Assembly (NCBI GenBank): GCA_020639195.1
Contig: JACKHB010000002.1
Location: 682,001 to 746,000 of the forward strand
DNA from: Phycisphaeraceae bacterium
GTDB lineage: Bacteria; Planctomycetota; Phycisphaerae; Phycisphaerales; UBA1924
Reading direction: 5' to 3'
Length of the DNA stretch: 64,000 bases
Every line of letters begins with the position of its first letter. The stretch's first letter is position 1. Both the position numbers and the translations under genes were made by a program. A model generated the notes under the pieces. That model did no database searches, was not told the origin of the DNA, and was given only the letters and a program-made list of their open reading frames with translations. Positions 34,501-43,257 of this stretch are shown one piece after another.

Positions 34501-35294
34501 CGCTGGTCCTCGGTGACGCTGGCGCCACGGGCGGCCCTGGCCGCCTCGTTGCGGCGCTGCACCCACTCGCGCCGCTCCTCCACCGTCATGTCGGCGAAGT
34601 TCGGCGGCGTTTCGACCCCGGGGCGCGACCCGCCGGGGTCAACGCGCGGAGTGGACCTGCCCGGGTCTGCGCCGCGGACGCGCCGGCCCGGCTGAGAGCC
34701 CATCGGTTGCACCGTTGGAAGACTGGCGCTCCCGATAGACCCGGAGTCTCGATCCCCACGCGGAACTCGCTGCGGCGTTCCGCCGACGACCACTCGAACG
34801 AATCCGTCCCCAATCTCCTCGAGCCTGACGCCGTTACGCTCTCGCCCTGGGGCCAGCCAGAACTGACGAGACTTGTGGCGGATGACGGCGAATTCCCTGT
34901 CGCCCACCGTGATGGTTCCCAAGAACGCCACAGCGTCCGAAGTGCCGGTGTCCGACTCGTCCTGACTGTCCCCCGGCTCATCGATCTCGGCATGGCCACC
35001 CGCGGCCACCAAGGGTTTCGGGGCGTTCGGGGCCAGTGCCAGCCCACTCGAAACTCCGGGAAGGTCGAGCGCCGTGGCTTCCTTCGCGGGTGGAAGCAAT
35101 GTCCGCGTTGCCTGAAGGACAGTCGCCGGCTCAGGAGGGACCGGTGCGGCCGGCGGAGCCACGGACAACCCGGGCAGCCCCAGGGCTCCGACGGAGACCG
35201 CCGACGCAATGAGCACCAGCGCCGCGGCCTGCGCAACGCGCGCCCGGCCTCGGGCAGACTCGGTTCGTCGGTGTCGGGACGCCATGGCTCGCAT
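34497..35294 (-). CDS. GspC-like inner-membrane protein of the pseudopilus system
   Basis: 265 residues. A basic head (R-H-R-R-T-E-S-A-R-G-R) and one TM helix (about 22-42) lead into a Pro/Ala-rich linker, then a compact beta domain at about 125-170: A-F-L-G-T-I-T-V-G-D-R-E-F-A-V-I, L-A-P-G-R-E-R-N-G-V-R-L, G-F-V-R-V-V-V-G-G. This resembles the homology region of GspC/PilP that contacts the secretin. The C-terminal 90 residues are disordered (Gly/Pro/Arg). The start may be 35294 or the ATG three codons later; neither has a clear ribosome site. Confidence 0.65.
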   Translation of the reverse strand: MRAMASRHRRTESARGRARVAQAAALVLIASAVSVGALGLPGLSVAPPAAPVPPEPATVLQATRTLLPPAKEATALDLPGVSSGLALAPNAPKPLVAAGGHAEIDEPGDSQDESDTGTSDAVAFLGTITVGDREFAVIRHKSRQFWLAPGRERNGVRLEEIGDGFVRVVVGGTPQRVPRGDRDSGSIGSASLPTVQPMGSQPGRRVRGADPGRSTPRVDPGGSRPGVETPPNFADMTVEERREWVQRRNEAARAARGASVTEDQR

Positions 35295-35307
35295 CGGTCA
35301 GTCTCAC

Positions 35308-36117
35308 TTACTGTACGGAGGGCTCCACCGGTTCGAACGACAGGAATCGATTGCCTCGCATTGCGTCCCGTTTCTGTTCGAGCCGGACCAATCCCTCATA
35401 GATCGACGAGATCCGCGCGGGCTCGCCAGGGATGCGGGGCGGGCGAATGACCGCCCGAAGCCGCCAGACGTCGGACTGGGGCTTGAGCAGGCGATTGAAT
35501 CGGACCCGTTGGTCCGGAGTCATGTCGAACTGGCGAGTCAGGCCGGCGACCTCGGCCAGCGTCATGACTGTCTCGCGTCGGCGGGCCAGGATGGCACTGG
35601 CGATCGGCTCGGGATCTCCACCGTCCAGGACGCTCAGAATCAGCGCGCGCAGCACGTCGGGATCGGCATTCTGAGCGCTGATCTGGACCGGTCCAGCCGG
35701 GCGGGTCAGCCCGGCAAGCCGATCGGGAGCGATCCGACGCAGCGCTTCGAGGATCGACCTCCCATCCCGGGCGTCCTCCGAGTTCAGGCCCGTGAGGTCG
35801 GATAGGACGGTGGTCTGCCCGTCGGACAGACTGATTTCGACGACAGAGCCGTCGGCCAGCACGAGGTCGAGGACGTGAGGGTCTTCTCGCGTGAGCTCGG
35901 CCAGCGGCAGCAACTGAACCGTTGAGAGCCAGGCGTCAAGAACCTCCTCGAGCCCGCGCTTGCCGTGGTGCTCTTGGTATTGATCGGTCTGCCGCCTCAC
36001 CGCCAGTGACTGGGCTCCCAGACGCTCAACCATCGCCGTCAGCATGGCCAGCGCGGTCAGCATCACCAGCAGGGTCAGCGCCAGGGCGTAGCCAGGCCTT
36101 GTGGTCCGGAGGCTCAT
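35308..36117 (-). CDS. GspK-like minor pseudopilin
   Basis: 269 residues. N-terminus R-P-G-Y-A-L-A-L-T-L-L-V-M-L-T-A-L-A-M-L has a Gly cleavage site and a long hydrophobic helix, lacking Glu at +5, as is normal for GspK. The body is large for a pseudopilin and contains the helical insert expected of GspK: D-L-T-G-L-N-S-E-D-A-R-D-G, D-V-L-R-A-L-I-L-S-V-L-D-G-G-D and L-A-E-V-A-G-L-T-R. GspK caps the pseudopilus tip with GspI and GspJ. Start overlaps the GspJ-like stop (ATGA). Confidence 0.82.
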   Translation of the reverse strand: MSLRTTRPGYALALTLLVMLTALAMLTAMVERLGAQSLAVRRQTDQYQEHHGKRGLEEVLDAWLSTVQLLPLAELTREDPHVLDLVLADGSVVEISLSDGQTTVLSDLTGLNSEDARDGRSILEALRRIAPDRLAGLTRPAGPVQISAQNADPDVLRALILSVLDGGDPEPIASAILARRRETVMTLAEVAGLTRQFDMTPDQRVRFNRLLKPQSDVWRLRAVIRPPRIPGEPARISSIYEGLVRLEQKRDAMRGNRFLSFEPVEPSVQ

Positions 36118-37055
36118 CGGTTCGGTCCTCCAGGGACCTGTCGGGAGGTCCCGCCGGCGCCGCCTGTCGCGCCGCCTTCATCGGCGCCACCGGGACCTGC
36201 GGCGTCGATGCCGGATTCGGCACCGCCGTCCTCGTCGTCGTCGGCATCCGGGGCTTCGATGGTCTCGGGGCCGACCGACCACCCCATCTCGAACAGCCAG
36301 TTCGCGTACAAGCCCGAGACCGTCTCTACCTCGAGTTCCATGTACGCGGGGAGTTCGTTGGACCACGTCGCATCGAGTTCGCCGACGCGCTCTCGATCAC
36401 GGAAGGCCTGCCACTGGCACCAGACGATGCCCGAGGCAAGGCGAACCGCGCTGAGCTCTCGACGGGTCTCGAATCCGGGGATCTGGGGTGAGCCGTCGGG
36501 CTGAACGGGGCGCCACCACATCGACCACGAGTCTTCGTCCGGTCGAAGTTCGAACACGCCGCGGACCACTCTTGACGAGGATCGAGGCGACCCGGCGAAT
36601 CCCTCCGCGGCCCTGAAACCCGCTGGGGGAACCGAGACCGTCACCTCGAGACGCTGGGGACGCAGGATTCGCCCACCGCCTCGGCCCGACCAGAGGTCGG
36701 CGCGAAGTGACTGGCTCTGCAACGCGGCCGATTCGTCCGCACCCAGCGCAAGGCGCGGACGGAGCAGATTGCCCGAGGCGTCGAGCACTCCTCCGATGGT
36801 GAGCGTGGCATCCTGACCGGCACTGACCAGGTCGCGCTGGGTCGGGCGCGGCGCATCGGACATCACGAGCGAGCCCATCGCTTTCTGAAGCTGACCCCGG
36901 AGCGTCGCGAGTTCGCCGGTGTGCCGGGCTCTCGCGTCGAGGAGCCGCTCGGCGCGGTTCATCATGCCCAGCACGGACACACCCGCCAGCGCCACCACCG
37001 CGCCCAGGGCCACGGCGAGCATGAGCTCGATCAGGGTGAGCCCGTGTCGCGTCAT
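36114..37055 (-). CDS. GspJ-like minor pseudopilin
   Basis: 313 residues. Prepilin site R-H-G5|L-T-L-I-E-L with Glu at +5, followed by a hydrophobic helix to about residue 30. The following region is beta-rich and long, and the last 40 residues are Asp/Glu/Gly-rich (P-D-A-D-D-D-E-D-G-G), probably flexible. Assigned J by position between the I-like and K-like genes and by size; W or another minor-pilin label cannot be excluded. The ATG at 37055 overlaps the previous stop by 4 bases. Confidence 0.78.
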   Translation of the reverse strand: MTRHGLTLIELMLAVALGAVVALAGVSVLGMMNRAERLLDARARHTGELATLRGQLQKAMGSLVMSDAPRPTQRDLVSAGQDATLTIGGVLDASGNLLRPRLALGADESAALQSQSLRADLWSGRGGGRILRPQRLEVTVSVPPAGFRAAEGFAGSPRSSSRVVRGVFELRPDEDSWSMWWRPVQPDGSPQIPGFETRRELSAVRLASGIVWCQWQAFRDRERVGELDATWSNELPAYMELEVETVSGLYANWLFEMGWSVGPETIEAPDADDDEDGGAESGIDAAGPGGADEGGATGGAGGTSRQVPGGPNR

Positions 37056-37606
37056 GGGCTCGCTCCGATCTGTTCCAGCAGCGTCGAGATGAAATCGGGA
37101 TCCGTGAGCTTGTGCTCGGCCGAGTCGGAGTTTCGGGTGAACCCGAGCGGGTCGATCAATCGGTTCAAGATGGCCTGCGGCACGCCCGGCTGGATCGAGA
37201 ACGATCCGCCGGACTGCTCGCCAAGCCACACCCGGACGGTGATCTGCTTGAGCCGATCGATCGAGACCGGCGTCTGACGACGCTGCTCCTGGATCGCCTG
37301 CCGGAGCGCATCGGTGGGGCGAACCTGGATCGGCCGCTCCACGAGGCTGAATCGGTACTCGTCAGACCCGTACGCGATGGCCCCGCGCAGCGCCTTGACC
37401 GAGTTCTCATCGTCAAGGTGCATCATCATGAGGCGGTTGGCCAGTTCCGCCGCGGCGAGTTGACGCTGTTGCCTCGTCTGAGAGCCATAGAAGTACGTCA
37501 ATGCACCGGTCACCGTCGCCGTGATCAGCGCGAGGATGGCAACGGCGAGGACGACCTCCAGCAGCGTCATGCCGATCCGTCGGCGGGAATGTCCGCTGCG
37601 AGGCAT
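37052..37606 (-). CDS. GspI/GspH-like minor pseudopilin
   Basis: 184 residues. Basic head M-P-R-S-G-H-S-R-R-R-I-G12|M-T-L-L-E-V-V-L-A-V: a type IV prepilin peptidase site with Glu at +5 and the hydrophobic assembly helix. The C-terminal part is not typical of any one minor pilin. GspI is the best guess, from operon order G-I-J-K. It begins 18 bases after the gspG stop and its stop overlaps the next gene. Confidence 0.78.
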   Translation of the reverse strand: MPRSGHSRRRIGMTLLEVVLAVAILALITATVTGALTYFYGSQTRQQRQLAAAELANRLMMMHLDDENSVKALRGAIAYGSDEYRFSLVERPIQVRPTDALRQAIQEQRRQTPVSIDRLKQITVRVWLGEQSGGSFSIQPGVPQAILNRLIDPLGFTRNSDSAEHKLTDPDFISTLLEQIGASP

Positions 37607-37624
37607 GGCGAGATCGATCCTCGG

Positions 37625-38029
37625 TCACTTCTTGGTGGCGATCGTCCAATAGTTGATATCGTCCTCGGTGCCGACGGTCTTGTCGGGGCCGCCAGACAGC
37701 AACTGAAAGTCCTTGCCGTCCGCGGTCTTCGCGGCTCTGTAATACAGGGCCTGGCCCCACGCGTCGTCGAGGCTTCCATCCTCGACGTAATCGCTGGTGA
37801 CGAGCGCCTTCAGATCGGCCGGAAGCGTGCTCTGGCTGTTGAGCGCGAACTGCTTGATGGCGTCGCCCACGACGCGCAGCGTGGCCTGCGTGGCCTTGAT
37901 GTTGGCGCGCTTGGCCCCACCCATGAGGTTGATCGTCGCCACGGCCATGAGCACGCCGATGATCGCCAACACCAGCGTCAACTCGAGCAGCGAGAAGCCG
38001 GAACGGGTGGCACGAGCCCTGACATCCAT
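37625..38029 (-). CDS. gspG: major pseudopilin GspG
   Basis: 134 residues, the usual GspG length. Prepilin site T-R-S-G11|F-S-L-L-E-L-T-L-V-L-A-I-I-G-V-L. The C-terminal domain has the GspG pattern: P-A-D-L-K-A-L-V, then D-D-A-W-G-Q-A-L-Y-Y-R, L-L-S-G-G-P-D-K and G-T-E-D-D-I, the last being the calcium-site region of major pseudopilins. It forms the pseudopilus shaft that pushes substrates through the secretin. Start 38029 has GGAGG 7 bases upstream; an upstream in-frame ATG lies in the gap. 150 bases separate it from gspF, so an extra promoter is possible. Confidence 0.93.
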   Translation of the reverse strand: MDVRARATRSGFSLLELTLVLAIIGVLMAVATINLMGGAKRANIKATQATLRVVGDAIKQFALNSQSTLPADLKALVTSDYVEDGSLDDAWGQALYYRAAKTADGKDFQLLSGGPDKTVGTEDDINYWTIATKK

Positions 38030-38179
38030 CGCTTCACCTCCAAAGTAGCACGTCGTCGCGGCGGAAGGAACGCCGGACGGGCCCGAAAACTCGCTGATAC
38101 TAGCGCCACCCCTCTGTGGTCCCTCGTTCAACGTTCGTCCCGATCGGGCATTGCGGCCTGCCGAATCCCGCAGGCCCGA

Positions 38180-39382
38180 TCATCCGAAGGCTCTGCTGGT
38201 CGCGCTCATCAGGGGGATCATGATCGAGAGCAGCATCGAGCCAATCAATGTGAAGAGCAAGACGAGCAGGGCGGGCTCGAGCCCGGCGAGCAGCCTGCCG
38301 GAACGCTTCTCCACCTCGGCCGTCATGTCGTCCGCCAGCGCTCCAAATGCCGTCTCGAGATCCCCGGCCCGCTCGGCGGCGATGAGCAACCGTCGGACCG
38401 CCAGTGGCAGGCTCGTTACCTCGTCGATGAGCTTCTTGAGCACTCCCCCCTCGATCAGGCGCGTGCGCAGGGTCGTGAGCTCGCGCCGGAGCTTCGGGTC
38501 GCCGACGGCGTGGACGGCCACCCCCAGCGCATCGGCCAGCGGCACGCCTGAACGCGACATCGCGCTCATCACGCTGAAGAAGCCCGCCGACTCCTGGGCC
38601 CGCACCACGCCGCTGAGCAGGGGGATTGAGTGCATGGCCCGACGCACGATCCGGGCCACCGCGGCGCGCCCGATGACCAGCGCGGTCAACGCCACCAGCA
38701 CGGCCAGAACGACCAGCATCCAGTTGGAGCGGATGGCAACGCCCGTGGCAGCCATGGCCCGCGTGAAGGCGGGCAGCCGCATCCCCGATTGCTCGAGCGC
38801 TCCGGCGATCTTCGGCACGATCCATGTCAGCATCACGATCGCGACGAGCACGCCGATGAGCATGACCAGCGCGGGATAGATCAGCAGCGTGACCGCCTTG
38901 CCGGCCACCGCCATGCGCCGGCGCGCCGAGACCGCCATCTGGGTGGCCGAGCCGGCGAGGTCGCCCGTCCGCTCGGCGGACTGGTAGACGGCGATCGTGA
39001 CCTCGTCGAATCCTCCGACGCGACGGCACGCGTTGGAGAAGCTCGCGCCCTGGGCCACGAGTTCGGCCAGCCGGTGGACGCGGGGGCGCGCCGCCGGCCG
39101 GACCGTCTGCGAGATCACCCCGAGCGCCTCGACCAGCGGCACGCCGCGTCCGACGAGTTGGCCGAGAAGCTCGTTGAGCTGGGCCTGATCCTTGAGCGTC
39201 AGCTTGCGTTCGGTGGCCAAGAACCCGGGGAGCCGCCAGCTCTTGAGCAGAACGAGCTTGTCGGCTCGGAGCTCGGCCGAGAGCGCTCGCTCGCTGCGGG
39301 CCTGGCGCACGCCGAACCGTCGCCCCTTGGGTGTGGCGGCGACATACAGGAACGCCGGAGTCGATTGGGACGCGCGCGTCAC
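38180..39382 (-). CDS. gspF: type II secretion inner-membrane protein GspF
   Basis: 400 residues, normal for GspF/PilC. Two T2SSF domains, about 65-190 and 268-390, each with the helical bundle followed by TM segments: about 165-190 (L-L-I-Y-P-A-L-V-M-L-I-G-V-L-V-A-I-V), 220-240 and 370-393. It is the membrane platform for pseudopilus assembly and contacts the GspE ATPase, which is not in this window. Start is GTG at 39382. It heads the minus-strand operon F-G-I-J-K-C-L-M-lipoprotein. Divergent to the tdh gene with 131 bases between. Confidence 0.93.
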   Translation of the reverse strand: MTRASQSTPAFLYVAATPKGRRFGVRQARSERALSAELRADKLVLLKSWRLPGFLATERKLTLKDQAQLNELLGQLVGRGVPLVEALGVISQTVRPAARPRVHRLAELVAQGASFSNACRRVGGFDEVTIAVYQSAERTGDLAGSATQMAVSARRRMAVAGKAVTLLIYPALVMLIGVLVAIVMLTWIVPKIAGALEQSGMRLPAFTRAMAATGVAIRSNWMLVVLAVLVALTALVIGRAAVARIVRRAMHSIPLLSGVVRAQESAGFFSVMSAMSRSGVPLADALGVAVHAVGDPKLRRELTTLRTRLIEGGVLKKLIDEVTSLPLAVRRLLIAAERAGDLETAFGALADDMTAEVEKRSGRLLAGLEPALLVLLFTLIGSMLLSIMIPLMSATSRAFG

Positions 39383-39513
39383 GTTTGGTTCACACCTAGC
39401 ATGCCGACCGGGCGGAGGGCTCTATCGGACCCGACCGCTCCGACAGGATAGTCTCCGGGCCAACGCCCTCCCGACCGTCAGGATTGCCCGTCTTTCTTGT
39501 GCAAAGGACACCC

Positions 39514-40545
39514 ATGCGCGCCCTCGTCAAGCACCACGCCGGCGAAGGACTCGCCCTCGATCCCAACCGGACCGCGCCCGAGCCCGGCCCCCGGGACGTG
39601 CTGATCCGGGTCAAGAAGGCCGGAATCTGCGGGACCGACCGGCACATCTGGCAGTGGGACGACTGGGCCGCGTCGAGAATCCCCGTCGGGATCGTGACGG
39701 GTCACGAGTTCGTGGGGACGGTCGAACGCGTCGGCGAGGCCGTCTCGCGTGTTCGTCCCGGCGTGCGCGTGAGCGCGGAGGGACACATCACCAAGGGGAC
39801 GGACTACAACAGCCGCACCGGCAACGCCCACATCGCCAGCGACACGAAGATCCTTGGCGTGGATCGCGACGGCGTCTTTGCAGATTTCGTCTGCGTGCCC
39901 GAAGAGAACGTCTGGCCGGTGCACGAGAAGATCCGCGACGAGGTCGCGGCGGTGTTCGATCCTCTGGGCAATGCGGTGCACACCGTCATGGAGGCCGGGG
40001 TGAGCGCCAAGAGCGTGCTCATCTCGGGCGTGGGCATCATCGGGTTGATGGCGGTGACGGTGGCCAAGGCCGCGGGGGCCAGCCGGATCTTCTGCACCGA
40101 CGTCAACCCGCCACGGCTGGCGCTGGCCCGCAGGCTCGGGGCGGTCGAGGCGTACGACGCGCGGAACGAGGGCTGGATCCGGGACGTGAGGCGTCAGACG
40201 CGTGGCGAGGGCGTGGACGTGCTGCTGGAGATGTCCGGGGCGGACGCGGCGTTCGACCAGGGGTTCCGGGCGCTTCGCAACGGTGGGCGAGCCGCGCTCC
40301 TGGGCCTGCCGGCCAAGACGGTCAATTTCGACTTCAACCAGCACATCATCTTTAAGGGATGCACGGTGCTGGGAATCAACGGGCGGCGGATGTTCGAGAC
40401 GTGGTATCAGATGGAGGAATTGGTGCTGTCGGGGCGGCTGGAACTCGACGACATCATCACGCACGAGTATCCGATCGAGGAGTACCAGAAGGCGTTTGCC
40501 ACGATGATGTCGGGCGAGGGCATCAAGGTGCTGATGCGGCTGTAG
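39514..40545 (+). CDS. tdh: L-threonine 3-dehydrogenase, structural zinc site lost
   Basis: 343 residues, same length as E. coli Tdh, to which it aligns over its whole length. It oxidises L-threonine to 2-amino-3-ketobutyrate with NAD. Catalytic zinc residues are kept: C39-G-T-D-x-H44 and G-H64-E65. The NAD loop is G-V-G-I-I-G near 180, and F-E-T-W-Y and I-I-T-H are typical of Tdh. The structural zinc lobe, four Cys in E. coli, reads G-H-I-T-K94-G-T-D97-Y-N-S100, with A108 further on: all four Cys are replaced. The start at 39514 has AAAGGA 5 bases upstream. No kbl gene is adjacent. Confidence 0.92.
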   Translation: MRALVKHHAGEGLALDPNRTAPEPGPRDVLIRVKKAGICGTDRHIWQWDDWAASRIPVGIVTGHEFVGTVERVGEAVSRVRPGVRVSAEGHITKGTDYNSRTGNAHIASDTKILGVDRDGVFADFVCVPEENVWPVHEKIRDEVAAVFDPLGNAVHTVMEAGVSAKSVLISGVGIIGLMAVTVAKAAGASRIFCTDVNPPRLALARRLGAVEAYDARNEGWIRDVRRQTRGEGVDVLLEMSGADAAFDQGFRALRNGGRAALLGLPAKTVNFDFNQHIIFKGCTVLGINGRRMFETWYQMEELVLSGRLELDDIITHEYPIEEYQKAFATMMSGEGIKVLMRL

Positions 40546-40617
40546 GCCTGAGGCCGCTCACCCCCGCTCGATCCCGCCGGCGCCCTCTACCATCGTCCCC
40601 CTCAGGAGCCCACGCTC

Positions 40618-41721
40618 ATGGATGCCGGCATCGTCGGTCTGCCCAATGTCGGCAAGTCCACGCTGTTCAACGCGCTGACCGCCGCGGGGGCGCTCGCGGC
40701 CAACTACCCCTTCGCCACCAAGGAGCCCAACATCGGCGTCGTCGCCGTGCCCGACCCCCGCCTGGCGACGATCAACCGGTTCATCGAGACGCAGAAGATC
40801 GTTCCCGCGGCGCTGCGCTTGGTGGACATCGCCGGCCTGGTTCGCGGGGCCAGCCAGGGCGAGGGCATGGGCAACCAGTTCCTCAGCCACATCCGCGAAG
40901 TGGACGCGGTCTTGCACGTGGTCCGCTGCTTCGAGCACGCCCCTGGCGGCGAGGACATCACCCACGTCGACGGCTCGGTCGATCCGCTGCGCGACATCGC
41001 CACCATCGACACCGAGTTGATCCTGGCCGATCTGCAGACCGTGGAGAACGCGTTGCCCAAGGCCGAGCGCGCCGCCAAGAGCAAGGAGCCCGCCTCGGTC
41101 GCCCGTTTCGAGGTGCTCAAGAAGCTCAGGCCGGTGCTCGAAGAAGGGGCCGTGGCCCGCTCGCTGGCGATCGACAACCCAGAACAGGCCAAGGCCGTGC
41201 GCGGGCTAGGGCTGATTACCGCCAAGCGGATTCTGTTTGTCATGAACGTCGGCGAGGACGACCCGACGGGAACGGGACCGCTGGCCTCGGCGGTTCGTCG
41301 CCACGCCGCGGCACAGGGCGCCGAGTGCGTCCCGGTGTGCGCGCGAATCGAGTCGGAACTCTCAGAACTCTCCGATGAGGATCGGGTGGCGATGCTGCGG
41401 GACTTTGGGCTTGAGGAACCGGCGCTGCACGCGCTGGCGCGGGCCGCGTATCGACTGCTGGATCTGCAGAGCTTCTACACCGCGGGACCCAAAGAGATCC
41501 GCGCGTGGACAATCCCCGTCGGCTGCCGGGCGCCGCAGGCAGCGGGCGTCATCCACACCGACTTTGAGCGCGGGTTCATCCGCGTCGAGGTGTACGGCGT
41601 GGGCGATCTCGAGCAGCATCAGAGCGAGCGAGCGATAAAGGACGCGGGCAGGCTCCGCGTGGAGGGCAAGGACTACGTCATGCGCGATGCGGACGTGTGC
41701 CACTTCCTCTTCAATCTGTAG
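40618..41721 (+). CDS. ychF: ribosome-binding ATPase YchF (OBG family)
   Basis: 367 residues, standard length. G1 motif G-L-P-N-V-G-K-S-T at about 7-15, G2 with Y-P-F-A-T, G3 D-I-A-G-L-V and the family's altered G4 with N-V-G-E (F-V-M-N-V-G-E-D-D) that gives ATP specificity over GTP. The C-terminal TGS domain shows F-Y-T-A-G-P-K-E-I-R-A-W-T, G-C-R-A-P-Q-A-A-G-V-I-H-T-D-F-E-R-G-F-I and the closing Y-V-M-R-D-A-D-V-C-H-F. Involved in translation and redox response. AGGAG lies 9 bases before the ATG. Confidence 0.96.
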   Translation: MDAGIVGLPNVGKSTLFNALTAAGALAANYPFATKEPNIGVVAVPDPRLATINRFIETQKIVPAALRLVDIAGLVRGASQGEGMGNQFLSHIREVDAVLHVVRCFEHAPGGEDITHVDGSVDPLRDIATIDTELILADLQTVENALPKAERAAKSKEPASVARFEVLKKLRPVLEEGAVARSLAIDNPEQAKAVRGLGLITAKRILFVMNVGEDDPTGTGPLASAVRRHAAAQGAECVPVCARIESELSELSDEDRVAMLRDFGLEEPALHALARAAYRLLDLQSFYTAGPKEIRAWTIPVGCRAPQAAGVIHTDFERGFIRVEVYGVGDLEQHQSERAIKDAGRLRVEGKDYVMRDADVCHFLFNL

Positions 41722-41818
41722 CGACCTAAGTCCCGAGTCAAGAGTCCCGGTCCAGAGAGGACAAGACCCACGGCGAGGCGCTGGGATCTCTCCACTTGCT
41801 TTCGCTCTTCGCTTCGCC

Positions 41819-43135
41819 CTACACACTCGCCTTCGTCGGCGGCAAGGCCTCGACCGGACCCTCACGCCGGATCGCTGCTGCCCCAATCTTCCTCGACAGA
41901 CCCAGAAACCCCAGCGCGCCCAGCGCGCTCAGGCCCAGGCACACCGCAAAGACCCCCGCGGCGTAGTCCGGATTCACCGCCGTCATGGCCTCGTAGAGCC
42001 CGACGCCCAGGAACGGGGCGATCAGGCCGCGCACGCCCGTCAGCGTCACGTGAACTCCCATGTACTGCGTCGCCCGCTCGGGCGGCGCAAAGTCGAGGTG
42101 GCCGAGGTTCCACGCCAGCACGCCCCCGCCGAACGCAAGGCCCTGCACAACGGCCGAGGCGAAGAGCAGCACCTCGGACTCCAGAGCCACCGCAAGGAAC
42201 AGCAGCGTCGAGGCGAGCACGAAGACCCAGGAGTGCACCGCGCGGAAGCGGATCACGTGCACGCGCTGCAGCAGGCGCGCCCAGATCGGAATCGAGATCG
42301 GCATCATCGCCAGCGGGATCGAATTGGCCACGGCGATGCCGCCCATGTATGCCATGTCGAATCGCTCGCGCACGACGATCACCAGCGGCGCCGTCACCAT
42401 CAGGTTCCCGATACCCAGCAGGAACATGCACAGCATGAATCGCCCGAACAGCCGATCCTCATGCACCAGCAGACGCAGCATGGTCGCGGGGTTGAGGCTC
42501 GGCCGCTGGTCGGAGTCGTCGGCCCGCTCCGCCGCGAGCAACGCCCGCTGACGCCGCACCCGCACCCCCGACCACGCCCACACGCCAACGAGGCTCAGGC
42601 CACACCCGATCGGAAAGAAGACGCGAAACGCGCCCGGATCTTCGTTCATCGCCCGGCCCAGCAGCACGCCCAGCAGCGACAGCGTCAGGACCTGGATCGT
42701 CGCGAGCTTGCCCGTCACGCGCGGGCGTACGGCGCCGGGGTAGTTCATCCGCCAGACCGTCGAGCGGAGCGTCACGAATCCGGCCCAGCAGAACCGTGCC
42801 AGCAAGACGAGCCCGGTCAGCACAACGAGCCCCGAGGGCGTTCGCGGCGCCAGAGCGATCGCGCCGACCAGCGCGATCATCGAGACCTGCAGCCCGTTAA
42901 TGAAGCGAACCTTGTCGCGCGCGTGGCTGAAGCGCACCCAGATGAAGCTGGTGATGTTGGCAAACGCCGTCGACGCGTTGAGGATCGCCACGGTGAAGTT
43001 CAGCAGCGTGTCGCCGACCATCCCCTCGTACGCCACCCGCACCACCACGCCGATGATGGTCGAGTCCACGACGGCCAGCAGAAACGGCAAGAACATCGCG
43101 GCCATGAGCTCCCGCCGGTACGCCGGGCGGGCCAT
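41819..43135 (-). CDS. MFS-type transporter, substrate unknown
   Basis: 438 residues with about 11-12 hydrophobic segments, for example L-P-F-L-L-A-V-V-D-S-T-I-I-G-V-V, G-L-V-V-L-T-G-L-V-L-L-A, M-L-C-M-F-L-L-G-I-G-N-L-M-V and W-V-F-V-L-A-S-T-L-L-F-L-A. The central cytosolic loop (R-V-R-R-Q-R-A-L-L-A-A-E-R) separates two six-helix halves as in the major facilitator superfamily. It recalls the solute carriers found singly in planctomycetes. No motif fixes the substrate. The ATG at 43135 is chosen for compactness; a GTG at 43204 would add 23 residues. No strong ribosome site for either. Confidence 0.78.
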   Translation of the reverse strand: MARPAYRRELMAAMFLPFLLAVVDSTIIGVVVRVAYEGMVGDTLLNFTVAILNASTAFANITSFIWVRFSHARDKVRFINGLQVSMIALVGAIALAPRTPSGLVVLTGLVLLARFCWAGFVTLRSTVWRMNYPGAVRPRVTGKLATIQVLTLSLLGVLLGRAMNEDPGAFRVFFPIGCGLSLVGVWAWSGVRVRRQRALLAAERADDSDQRPSLNPATMLRLLVHEDRLFGRFMLCMFLLGIGNLMVTAPLVIVVRERFDMAYMGGIAVANSIPLAMMPISIPIWARLLQRVHVIRFRAVHSWVFVLASTLLFLAVALESEVLLFASAVVQGLAFGGGVLAWNLGHLDFAPPERATQYMGVHVTLTGVRGLIAPFLGVGLYEAMTAVNPDYAAGVFAVCLGLSALGALGFLGLSRKIGAAAIRREGPVEALPPTKASV

Positions 43136-43257
43136 CAGGGGCAGCGATGACGGCCGAAATGAGTTCAGGGCCCGGCGCAGCGGGCCCGACGAAGGGGGGC
43201 GCACGATCAAGGGTACGACGCTCCCGAGCGCGGTCCGGCGATTCCTACTCTTGCTCC

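Noticed and set aside
39401..39513. A promoter pair between gspF and tdh
   Set aside because: A GATAGT-like box near 39448 was seen, but I found no -35 partner at acceptable spacing, so no call was made.
41687..43150. Plus-strand frame of 487 codons opposite the MFS carrier
   Set aside because: His/Arg/Gln-rich without domains; the opposite strand has a clear multi-helix transporter.
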